Assembly (NCBI GenBank): GCA_041479575.1
Contig: JBGOYH010000006.1
Span: 1-32,812, forward strand
DNA: 32,812 nt
DNA from: DASPPK01 sp041479575
GTDB lineage: Archaea; Thermoproteota; Bathyarchaeia; Bathyarchaeales; Bathycorpusculaceae
Direction: 5' to 3'
Shown one piece after another: positions 1 through 6,831 of the stretch; the first letter of the stretch is position 1; each line of letters begins with the position of its first letter. Below the pieces are notes generated by a model. It was not told where the DNA came from. It saw nothing but the letters and a program-made list of their open reading frames with translations, and ran no database searches. Position numbers and translations under genes: made by a program.

Positions 1-54
1 ATATAGTAAGAATCTCGATGATTTAGTTTCCCCGAGATGCTTGCTGAACCCTTC

Positions 55-549
55 TCAAGGCTTTTTAAGGATTTCCTTGGCGTTTTCGATCCATTTACCG
101 GTGAAATAGGGCGCTATCTTCAGTTTTGCTGCCAAGTCTTCTGCTGATGCTTTTGCCAAGTCTTCGACACTGTTTATCCCTACGGCTTTCAGTTGCTGTG
201 CGCGTTTGTCTTTGATTCCTTTGACGTCCAAGAGTCCTACAGATGGCGGCTTAACCTCGATTACTGGTGCTGGTTGAGGTTCAGCTTTTATCTCTTCTAC
301 CTTGTTTTCTATTTTCACTTCTACGGCTTTTGGTGTTTGCGGTATTGGTGGTGGCGGGGGTGGGCTAGCTGTTATCTGGGTCTGCGTTCTTTCTCGGGGT
401 CTTTGCGTATAGCCTGCTCCGATGAAGGCAAGTCCGATGACTGCGGTTGTGACAATCCATAGTTGTTGTGTGGCTGCATATGCGGCTACTGCACCGGTAA
501 CGATGAAGCACATTATTGCCACTACGTATAACACATAGTCTAAGCGCAT
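55..549 (-). CDS. Membrane-anchored helix-hairpin-helix protein
   Basis: A 164-residue protein. Two hydrophobic helices at about residues 5-25 and 30-48 anchor it in the membrane. A proline-rich linker follows (seven or eight prolines in a row near residue 65, then several P/E/K-rich stretches). The last 60 residues form a helix-hairpin-helix/SAM-like fold seen in LLDVKGIKDKRAQQLKAVGI and in the following 'NSVEDLAKAS' segment, as in DUF4332-type domains. Such folds bind DNA or mediate protein contacts; which applies here is not visible. The start is supported by an AGGGAG ribosome-binding site about eight bases upstream of ATG. The linker suggests a cytoplasmic domain tethered some way from the membrane. 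The gene stands alone, with malic enzyme upstream on the same strand. Fold assignment is fairly safe; function is unknown. Confidence 0.8.
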   Translation of the reverse strand: MRLDYVLYVVAIMCFIVTGAVAAYAATQQLWIVTTAVIGLAFIGAGYTQRPRERTQTQITASPPPPPPIPQTPKAVEVKIENKVEEIKAEPQPAPVIEVKPPSVGLLDVKGIKDKRAQQLKAVGINSVEDLAKASAEDLAAKLKIAPYFTGKWIENAKEILKKP

Positions 550-662
550 GATGTTTTCTCCCTCTGTCTATGTTCTATGGAAGTGTTTAAATAATTTTCT
601 GAATTTCTTAGGCAAAAAAGGGAGAGTTTAGGCTTGTTTATGGATATGCCCAGTTTGCAAAT

Positions 663-2048
663 TTACTTGCCCAAAAGTTTGCCTTCTGGCGGCATCGGTT
701 TGATCAAGCCCTGCTTCATCAACGCTTTCAGCGACTCACGAGAGTTCTGGATCAATGTCGCTGCCCTGTCGTAGAGCTCTTTCTTGCTTGGCTTTATTCT
801 TGCTACTCCTTGCTCGATAGACTTCAATGCACAGGCCACTGCTTCGCGCGGGAACACTTCCCACTCTTCCATGCGTGGTAGGATGTCTTTTTCATGCATT
901 CCGCGTTCTTCAGCGAATTTGGCGAGCTCTTGTGCTGCGGCCACGCACATGTCGTCGGTGACTGTTTTTGCCCTCACATCTAGGACTCCTCGGAATATTG
1001 CTGGGAATCCCAGGCTGTTGTTTACTTGATTTGGAAAGTCACTGCGTCCCGTTGCGATGATGCAGGCTCCAGCTTCTTCAGCTTCCCATGGCCATATTTC
1101 TGGTATCGGGTTTGCGCACGCGAAAATTATTGATTTGTCAGCCATTGACTTTACCCATTCTTTCTTTATTGTGTCTGGTCCTGGCTTTGATGCAGCTACG
1201 ACAGCGTCAACGTCTTTGAAAGCGGCTGCTATGTCTCCTGTCCTATGTTCTGCGTTTGTCTTCTGGGCCAGCTCGTATTTCCATGGGTCTTCATCTTTGG
1301 TTATGTCTTTTCTGCCAGGATAGACCAACCCTTTGGTATCGACAAGCATGATGTTGCCTGGCTTAATGCCCCACTTTATCAAAACATACGCCGTTCGTAG
1401 GTTTGCGGCGCCAGCGCCTACCAAGGTTATCAAAGCTTTCTTAGGGTCTTTGCCGACAATTTTGAACGCGTTCATTAAACCTGCTAGGATCACTGTTGCT
1501 GTTCCTTGCTGGTCGTCGTGCCATACCGGGATTTTCAGTTTTTCTCTTGCTTTTTCGAGGACGTAGAAGCATTTTGGTTTCTCTATGTCTTCCAGGTTTA
1601 TGCCGCCGAATGTTGGTTCGATCAGTTCGCAGGCCCTGACTATTTCATCAGGGTTCTTGGTGTTCAGGCATATTGGAAAGGCGTCTACGCCGCCTAGGTA
1701 CTTGAAAAGTAATGCTTTTCCTTCCATAACTGGCATTGCGGCTTCAGGGCCTATGTCGCCCAGTCCTAGCACGCGGGTTCCATCTGATACGACTGCTACG
1801 TAGTTCCAGCGGTTGGTGAGTTCGAAAGACTTGTCTTTGTCCGCTTGGATTTCCTTGCATACGGCTGCGACACCGGGAGTGTACCAAATGGCAAAGTCGG
1901 CGGGGCTTGAGACTGCGCATTTGGGCATTATTTGGACTTTTCCTTCATAGAATCTGTGGAGTGGTGGAGCTAGCAATGAGGGTTTTTTGGCTTTTGCCAG
2001 CAATTCTTCTACTGTTGGTTTTACCTCTTTGCTCTTTGGTTTAGACAT
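663..2048 (-). CDS. NAD(P)-dependent malic enzyme (oxaloacetate-decarboxylating malate dehydrogenase)
   Basis: The 461-residue protein catalyses oxidative decarboxylation of malate to pyruvate with NAD(P) reduction in the cytoplasm. Its length suits the short prokaryotic malic enzymes that lack a phosphotransacetylase domain. Visible motifs are the N-terminal YTPGVAAVCKEI, SDGTRVLGLGDIGPEAAMPV with the catalytic-lysine segment MEGKALLFK, the metal-binding stretch PVWHDDQQGTA, and the Rossmann nucleotide site LVGAGAANLRTA. The ATG is preceded by AAAGGAGAA about eight bases upstream. The first 30 residues are a lysine-rich extension before the conserved core. In an anaerobic archaeon it would link C4 acids to pyruvate and supply reducing power. 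Family is certain; cofactor preference cannot be read safely. No operon partner is obvious. Confidence 0.96.
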   Translation of the reverse strand: MSKPKSKEVKPTVEELLAKAKKPSLLAPPLHRFYEGKVQIMPKCAVSSPADFAIWYTPGVAAVCKEIQADKDKSFELTNRWNYVAVVSDGTRVLGLGDIGPEAAMPVMEGKALLFKYLGGVDAFPICLNTKNPDEIVRACELIEPTFGGINLEDIEKPKCFYVLEKAREKLKIPVWHDDQQGTATVILAGLMNAFKIVGKDPKKALITLVGAGAANLRTAYVLIKWGIKPGNIMLVDTKGLVYPGRKDITKDEDPWKYELAQKTNAEHRTGDIAAAFKDVDAVVAASKPGPDTIKKEWVKSMADKSIIFACANPIPEIWPWEAEEAGACIIATGRSDFPNQVNNSLGFPAIFRGVLDVRAKTVTDDMCVAAAQELAKFAEERGMHEKDILPRMEEWEVFPREAVACALKSIEQGVARIKPSKKELYDRAATLIQNSRESLKALMKQGLIKPMPPEGKLLGK

Positions 2049-2271
2049 GTTGTTATTCTCCTTTTTGCGGAATGTTGTTGATTTAGCAGAAAGGCTTTAA
2101 AGATTGCGGTATTCGGATGAAGAAGCTATGATTTAAAGTCTACAGTTCTCTTGGTTTGAATCCTACGAGGGTTTTCTGATTGGTCTGAAGCCAAGAATGA
2201 CAGCTAGTCTCCCTGCTACTATTGTTAATTGAAAGAAAATGGTGGAAGTTTCTTTAAACGCTGCGTCGCGT

Positions 2272-2775
2272 TTAGTAACGTCTCGGTCGGTAACCGCCCC
2301 TTCTGTCTCGGTCTCGTCCGCCGAAATCCCGTCTGCCGCCGCCGAAGTCTCCTCTGCCGCCGCCTCTGAATGGTCTTCTCTGTTCCTCGTACACTTGAGT
2401 TGACATGTTGTGTTCAGTGTTCACTTCGCCTGCAAGGGCTTGCTCTGCAATTTCAAGTGTTCCGTATCTTCCGACGTTCAGTCGCATGTTGCCTCTGAAC
2501 AGGTTTATGTAGCCGTTCTTTATGTTTACAGTGTCTCCGTCTTTCACTTTTTCGATGTTGTCATCCCAAAGTGTCAGGTATATGCATCCTGTTTCGTCTC
2601 CGACTAGTGCGTCGCTTACTTTGTGGGGTTCTCCATCTCTTCCCGCGGCAACGTTCCTGACTTCGCTCCTAGACAAGACCTTTGCCAGCACGTTCACAGC
2701 TCTGGAAGAGGGATTCAATTCGCCTATTTTCACGTCTACGGGTTTACTAGCTCCGGTAAATCCTTCAACTGCCAA
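2272..2775 (-). CDS. Single-OB-fold ssDNA-binding (RPA-like) protein with RGG tail
   Basis: The 167-residue protein has one OB-fold of archaeal RPA/SSB type at about residues 12-112: it starts VKIGELNPSSRAVNVLAKVL, continues through the strand VGDETGCIYLTLWDD, and ends with the NIKNGYINLFRGNMRLNVGR strand pair. The last 35 residues are an arginine/glycine-rich tail (RRPFRGGGRGDFGGGRRDFGG and onward), as in many nucleic-acid-binding proteins. It should bind single-stranded DNA, or possibly RNA, in replication, repair or transcription. The likely start is TTG at 2775; there is no ATG nearby in frame and no clear SD. A TATA-like element at 2812-2823 would give a very short leader. Its start overlaps the end of the small ORF at 2765-2932 by 11 bases, so translational coupling is an alternative. 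Exact N-terminus is uncertain. Confidence 0.88.
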   Translation of the reverse strand: MAVEGFTGASKPVDVKIGELNPSSRAVNVLAKVLSRSEVRNVAAGRDGEPHKVSDALVGDETGCIYLTLWDDNIEKVKDGDTVNIKNGYINLFRGNMRLNVGRYGTLEIAEQALAGEVNTEHNMSTQVYEEQRRPFRGGGRGDFGGGRRDFGGRDRDRRGGYRPRRY

Positions 2776-2932
2776 GCTTTTTCAACATCCTATTTTTTCG
2801 ACGATTCAACCATAATATAAATACCGCACTTAAGGCTTTTGGTAGGTTACTTTTGACTGTAAGTACTGATTCTTTTGGAGTGCAGCATTTGTACTCTCTG
2901 AGCATTCTTTCATAATGGGGTAGAACGCTCAT
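2765..2932 (-). CDS. Small SD-led ORF overlapping the OB-fold gene start
   Basis: This encodes 55 residues, MSVLPHYERMLREYKC at the start and NRRKNRMLKKLGS at the end, with a short hydrophobic patch (LSAVFILWL) near residue 37. I do not recognise a family. Support comes from a strong ribosome-binding site, GAGGTG, five bases before the ATG, and from the 11-base overlap of its stop region with the TTG of the ssDNA-binding protein gene downstream, an arrangement typical of translational coupling. Against it: the TATA-like element at 2812-2823 lies inside the frame, and the A/T-rich 3' half could be promoter DNA that happens to be open. It could be a leader peptide, a small basic protein, or chance. 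Confidence 0.4.
   Translation of the reverse strand: MSVLPHYERMLREYKCCTPKESVLTVKSNLPKALSAVFILWLNRRKNRMLKKLGS
2812..2823 (-). promoter_or_regulatory. TATA-box candidate upstream of the OB-fold gene
   Basis: On the minus strand this reads TATTTATATTAT, a good archaeal TATA box. It lies 37-48 bases upstream of the TTG at 2775, so transcription would start near 2788-2792 with a leader of about 15 bases. It also lies within the coding frame of the 55-residue ORF at 2765-2932, so the two genes may have separate promoters. The call rests on sequence and spacing only. Confidence 0.45.
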
Positions 2933-3101
2933 ACGTTCACCTCGTTTGTGTTTATGCCCACTTTGCTAATAAGACATACTTTACGATTATGCTTTCAATT
3001 TCGGTTGGTTGGACAAAACTTTACCCCCAAGACCCAAATCTGTTGGCTGAAATGTTTAGTCTCACTCAGTTAGAACGCAAAATCCAAACCGCGCGTGTAT
3101 T

Positions 3102-3977
3102 TCAGGCTAATTTCATCATCTCTCTTGGATGCCTTAGCATTCTCAGGGGATTTTGAAAGGATCCTGCTAGACACCCGCAGTTTGAACAGTCCACGTTTTG
3201 TCCAAAACACCTTCTTCTGTTCCATGAAACATCAAAATGTAATACTTCATCGCCCCAGTGACATGAATCCCGATGGTCTGGGTATTCGTACCATTTTATC
3301 ATCGCCTTGCTCAGAAGAAAATCTTTTGGGTACAATGACTTTACCCTTTTTAGTTCCTTTATTATGATCCCCCGCTCTTCTCTTCTCATAAACCCAGGAA
3401 CACTAACATCGATTCCGGACGCGCATATGTTGCACACAACACCCGTGAAACGATTGTCTCTTGCGATTTTTACGACATTCTCAAGCTCTTTGTAATTGTC
3501 TTTCATCAATGTCATATTGATGACAACACGTTTATCCCCTGAATAGTTTTTCATTACTCTTGAAAAAACACCTTCTCCCCTGATTGAATCATTTGTTTTC
3601 TGAAAACCATCTATTGAAACAAATAACCGGTGATTAAATTCCTCTGGTATCTTTATCGTTCCGTTCGTAATAACGTAGACAAAACGAAAAACCCGGTCAG
3701 CAAGCATAAGAACATCATTCCTGAGTGCAGGTTCACCACCAACCAAAAGAATATGTCTTATTCCTGACTTGTAGAGTTCATTGAACCTTTTTTCCCAAAC
3801 CTGTACGGATAGCTCTTGTGTTCTAAAATCGCCTTTTCCGTGAAAATGATAGCAATGTCTGCATCTGAGATTGCAATTGTCCGTTACATCAACTTCTGCA
3901 AGATACTTCACTCCAAAGATAATTCTCTTTAGTTCAAGCCAAACAAGGTGAAGCAATTCGTACACGTATTTTTCCAT
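3102..3977 (-). CDS. Radical SAM enzyme with Cys-rich C-terminus
   Basis: The 291-residue protein carries the radical SAM cluster motif CNLRCRHC at about residues 36-43, within VDVTDNCNLRCRHCYHFHG, followed by the glycine-rich SAM-binding strand (HILLVGGEPALRN). The last 50 residues hold further cysteines (RRRCFG, then VDCSNCGC), which could ligate an auxiliary [4Fe-4S] cluster in the manner of a SPASM or twitch domain. These enzymes make a 5'-deoxyadenosyl radical for peptide modification, methyl transfer or heme/cofactor chemistry. The substrate cannot be inferred, and no precursor peptide gene is evident beside it. The ATG follows a TTAATTAA element about 25-33 bases upstream with almost no leader, suggesting a leaderless transcript. 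Neighbours are unrelated. Confidence 0.88.
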   Translation of the reverse strand: MEKYVYELLHLVWLELKRIIFGVKYLAEVDVTDNCNLRCRHCYHFHGKGDFRTQELSVQVWEKRFNELYKSGIRHILLVGGEPALRNDVLMLADRVFRFVYVITNGTIKIPEEFNHRLFVSIDGFQKTNDSIRGEGVFSRVMKNYSGDKRVVINMTLMKDNYKELENVVKIARDNRFTGVVCNICASGIDVSVPGFMRREERGIIIKELKRVKSLYPKDFLLSKAMIKWYEYPDHRDSCHWGDEVLHFDVSWNRRRCFGQNVDCSNCGCLAGSFQNPLRMLRHPREMMKLA

Positions 3978-4009
3978 GACATAGTTATCATGAAGAAAGC
4001 ATTAATTAA

Positions 4010-4267
4010 GTGCTTCATAGCGCGCGGGGAGTCCTGCACGACACGAAGAACGGATACTATGACGTCGTGCCAACTTCGTTGGGAGGCCTCAACTTCGACG
4101 TAAAAGTTGACATGTGCGACGCCATAATCTTGGCCAACTCGTTCGGCGCCAAGCCAACCGACCCGCGCTAAAATAGCTACGCAGACTTGAACCACAACAG
4201 CATCGTAGACATCTACGACGCGACACTGCTTGCCAACCACTTCGGCGAACACAGACCCGACCCATAG
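4010..4267 (+). pseudogene. Remnant of a secreted protein with a dockerin-like C-terminal repeat
   Basis: The plus-strand frame from 4010 to the TAG at 4265 has no start codon and contains an in-frame TAA at about 4160. Both sides of that stop read as one dockerin-like module. The first half is FDVKVDMCDAIILANSFGAK and the second is SYADLNHNSIVDIYDATLLA then NHFGEHRPDP. The paired D-x-N/K-x-x-V-D-x-x-D-A loops are the duplicated calcium-binding type seen at the ends of many archaeal surface proteins. The TAA sits where homologous modules usually have tryptophan. This is the 3' end of a lost extracellular protein gene; everything upstream is gone. Recoding is possible but unlikely given the missing N-terminus. 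Confidence 0.65.
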
Positions 4268-4297
4268 AACACAGCGCACAACCCCCTACACCTCCCC

Positions 4298-4313
4298 TTT
4301 CTTTTTTCTTTTC
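4298..4313 (+). terminator. T-rich tract after the dockerin-like remnant
   Basis: A run of pyrimidines with 13 T in 16 bases lies 31 bases after the remnant's stop codon. U-rich tracts are the usual archaeal termination signal, so this is probably the old terminator of the lost surface-protein gene. It also separates that remnant from the convergent gene ending at 4323. Confidence 0.35.
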
Positions 4314-4322
4314 AGCTATGTC

Positions 4323-4919
4323 TCAAGCAAGGCTCGTTTTGCTTATGCCGGATGCGCCACTCGGGTTCGGAGCGCGTTTGGAGAGCTGCTTGTGGGCACA
4401 TCCTACGGCATTTCTGTTTGTTCGTCCGTGAGCTACTATGATCAACGATGCTGCTGTGAAGATCAATAGCACCAGGGTTGAAGATGGATATTCTGGGATT
4501 GAGTCCAGGTCTTGTTCGATGATGATTGTATAATTCACGACGTAGGGGGATACTGTCATGGTCAAGTAGAAGATGCCTGTTTTGTTGTGGACGTAACTGG
4601 TTCCGTTTGCATCGGCCGTTCCAAGAGCAAAAATCTCGTTCACTGCCCCGCCAGGCTGTGTCCGAGAATAGGTCATTGCTGTCACTCCTGCGCTTCCCGG
4701 ATACTGTGGATCCGGAGTGTATTCCCATCGGATTCGCCATTCGGGGTAGTCAACTGCAAAATCCGTCGTGTTCGAAAGTGGCACATCACCCAGTCCCGAG
4801 AATCGGGTCACTTCACTCCAATTCACCAGCGCTGCGTTTGAAAAATTACGAGTTGCAAGCATACATGTTAGCGGAAGAGTCAACATTAAGGTCAACATGA
4901 CAATCGATGCCTTCATCAC
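4323..4919 (-). CDS. Secreted, membrane-anchored protein with P-E-Y terminal motif
   Basis: The 198-residue protein has an N-terminal signal sequence (about residues 1-23, hydrophobic core VMLTLMLTLPLTCML), then an exported domain of about 120 residues with several N-x-S/T glycosylation sequons (for example NTT, NGT, NKT, NYT). Near residues 140-165 it carries DSIPEYPSSTLVLLIFTAAS, the P-E-(F/Y)-P plus hydrophobic-helix arrangement common at the C-termini of surface proteins in these archaea and resembling PEF-CTERM sorting signals. Unusually, about 35 further polar residues follow the helix, where family members normally end after a few basic residues; this may reflect a frameshift or loss of the original stop. 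The exported domain is beta-rich but unrecognised. Confidence 0.65.
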   Translation of the reverse strand: MMKASIVMLTLMLTLPLTCMLATRNFSNAALVNWSEVTRFSGLGDVPLSNTTDFAVDYPEWRIRWEYTPDPQYPGSAGVTAMTYSRTQPGGAVNEIFALGTADANGTSYVHNKTGIFYLTMTVSPYVVNYTIIIEQDLDSIPEYPSSTLVLLIFTAASLIIVAHGRTNRNAVGCAHKQLSKRAPNPSGASGISKTSLA

Positions 4920-5373
4920 TCATCCCGCGCATACATCAGCGAAAATTCACAGGAAGATTCTCCGATATATGGGTTTACCTCAACCCTTTTGAAGACTCCC
5001 ATTTTCTATCTATCTTCAGAATAGCATAAGCAAAGGCAACGGGTAACAGTCCAACAGTGAACTCGAGCGCGAAAATCATGACCCTCAAACTCGTTGCGCA
5101 GAACTCGTGCTCGCGTCGCCTTGTGCACCGCCTATGAAGTCCTACCCTTTTCAGACTTCGTCATTGATGTGAATTTGCGCCATGTGTTCTCACCATGCTG
5201 AACACTTGATGAAAAACGGAATCATTAGAGAAGAGGGATTATGCGGGAGACGTCGTCATCCCTTTTCCGCGTTGCATCCGTTGTCTGTATACAAAAGCAT
5301 CAACGAAAGCACTTGCTTCCTTCGGAAAAGCAAGAACAAAAGGCAAACCCGGTCGACGATTGGTCGATGCATG
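4920..5373. other. Gene-poor interval
   Basis: In these 454 bases I see no convincing gene. Several frames are open for 60-85 codons, including one on the plus strand that runs into the 3' end of the DUF2099 gene, but none has a ribosome-binding site, plausible composition or recognisable motif. No tRNA-like structure or tandem repeat was noticed. Confidence 0.5.
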
Positions 5374-6291
5374 TTAAGCTTTTTGCCCGTAACTAGAGTT
5401 CTTGAGTTTTGGACCTTTGCCCCTTGCATGGTACGGTAGTTTGCTTGTCCTGAATACCACCAATCTGCTTTTGAAAGCCGCGAGGTAGGCCAAAACAAGT
5501 TCTTTGCCTCTTTGGGTCAATGCATAGACTGGTATGGTCATGCCTACTTGAAGGAGTGCTTTGCTGCCGATTTCTTTTCGAAGTATCGTCGAAGCACTTG
5601 CACAAGCAATATCCGCTTTGGCTATTTGCTTCACATCTCCCTCTTTGGCTAGGGTGTTGCATACAGAAAAAATAACGACTTCAGTCTTCGCGACGTCTTG
5701 AAGATTGCGAATTTGGCTTATTGCCTTCGCATGAAAACTTGCGACCGTGACAGCAACACGCCTGAAGCCCATGGCAAATGCCCGTTCGACGCCTTCAACC
5801 TGGTCAATTCGTGCACTAGCCTCGTCCAAGACGACATCGCCATTTTGCTTGATTTTTTCAACAACCTCTTGTATGGGCGAAGTTCTGATGATTCCAGTTA
5901 AACGTGCACCGATGCCTTGTACAAGCTTGCTATTAGTTGTTATTACGGTGCCTGCGCCTTCACAGACAACAACTGCACAGTCAATCAAGCCTTTGTCAAG
6001 CCACACGCTCATCATTTCAGACGCACCATACGCCACCATCGGATCGGCATCAAATCGACGGTTTCTGCAGCAGAACCCATATCCTGCAATTTTCCTTTCA
6101 ACGCTCTTCTTCACTGCTCCAACGCTGATCTTTTTGGTTCCATAAAGAGACTCATGCAGTGGGCAATACTTGACGACGGGTTCAGTTAGCGCTGACACAC
6201 CTGTTGGTGAAACTCGGACCCTTGAACCGCAACAGTAGATCTCGTGGGTTCCGCAGGTCTGACTGCAGATTTGCTCGGACTTCCCCGACAT
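5374..6291 (-). CDS. DUF2099 family protein (methanogenesis marker protein 8 homologue)
   Basis: The 305-residue protein matches the DUF2099/MMP8 pattern throughout: an early VKYCPLHESLYGTK segment, YGFCCRNRRFDADPMVAYGA, the highly conserved CEGAGTVITTNSKLVQGIGA, then TSPIQEVVEKI and EASARIDQVEGVERAFAMGF. Cysteines in the N-terminal third (CSQTC, YCCG, YCP, FCC) are numerous and could hold a metal centre. The family is one of the marker proteins conserved across methanogens; its biochemical role is not established. Here it lies downstream of a DUF59-type gene and the glycine decarboxylase genes on the same strand, not beside any mcr gene. The last 25 residues are basic and less conserved. Family assignment is from remembered motif order, so a profile search should confirm it. 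Confidence 0.78.
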   Translation of the reverse strand: MSGKSEQICSQTCGTHEIYCCGSRVRVSPTGVSALTEPVVKYCPLHESLYGTKKISVGAVKKSVERKIAGYGFCCRNRRFDADPMVAYGASEMMSVWLDKGLIDCAVVVCEGAGTVITTNSKLVQGIGARLTGIIRTSPIQEVVEKIKQNGDVVLDEASARIDQVEGVERAFAMGFRRVAVTVASFHAKAISQIRNLQDVAKTEVVIFSVCNTLAKEGDVKQIAKADIACASASTILRKEIGSKALLQVGMTIPVYALTQRGKELVLAYLAAFKSRLVVFRTSKLPYHARGKGPKLKNSSYGQKA

Positions 6292-6462
6292 TCAATCACC
6301 TTGACATCTGGACTCAGCGGTGACACTACTGAGCATTTAGGTCATATTAAACGTGTTGAGGGCTTTTCGCGTAGGATCAGAGTTCATCGATCCCAATTAA
6401 CACTAAGAAAACGTATGCAATTGATCGAAAAGTCCGCTGGAAAAAACTGCTGGCTATTCTTA

Positions 6463-6750
6463 TTACTCTTTGTTAGTCATGTCGTTTATCTGTTGTTCCA
6501 TCGTGTGGCCGCGGCAGTAGACCAATGCTTTCTTGACGTCTGGAACTTTCTTTGCAGCATTCTTGATGTCCACGGCCAGTCTGAAGGCTATTGGACAGAA
6601 TGGGCTTGAAGGCACAAACTCAACTTTCACGACGCCTGCCCCTTCTTCCTTTACGCTGGTGATCATCTGCATATCTGCGAAGGTCATGCCTGTTTCTGGA
6701 TCAACTACTTGACCAACAGCTTCACGAACCTTATCTTCAATTTCAGTCAA
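6463..6750 (-). CDS. DUF59 / MIP18-type iron-sulfur assembly-related protein
   Basis: The 95-residue protein is a stand-alone DUF59 (FSCA/SufT-like) domain. It opens with EIEDKVREAVGQVVDPETGM, continues through a VKVEFVPSSPFCPIAFRLAV segment that includes the usual Pro-x-Cys-Pro, and ends with a short helix. Family members assist maturation of iron-sulfur proteins. The closest fit is the small archaeal type with a cysteine in the 'SPFCP' loop. The start is TTG at 6750 (TTG-ACT-GAA), with no in-frame ATG nearby. It follows gcvPB after 81 bases on the same strand, so it may share the glycine-cleavage transcript. Domain assignment is firm; the client protein is unknown. Confidence 0.85.
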   Translation of the reverse strand: MTEIEDKVREAVGQVVDPETGMTFADMQMITSVKEEGAGVVKVEFVPSSPFCPIAFRLAVDIKNAAKKVPDVKKALVYCRGHTMEQQINDMTNKE

Positions 6751-6831
6751 ACACTTACACTTCCATCTGCGTTAGCACGGTAAACCGCATAGGCATCCTA
6801 TATACGTGTTGTGTTGAATTGTGAGCTTTTC

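Noticed and set aside
3929..4279. A minus-strand 116-codon frame across 3929-4279.
   Set aside because: It lies antisense to the dockerin-like remnant and has valine/alanine-rich shadow composition with no SD; the plus-strand reading has real domain signatures.
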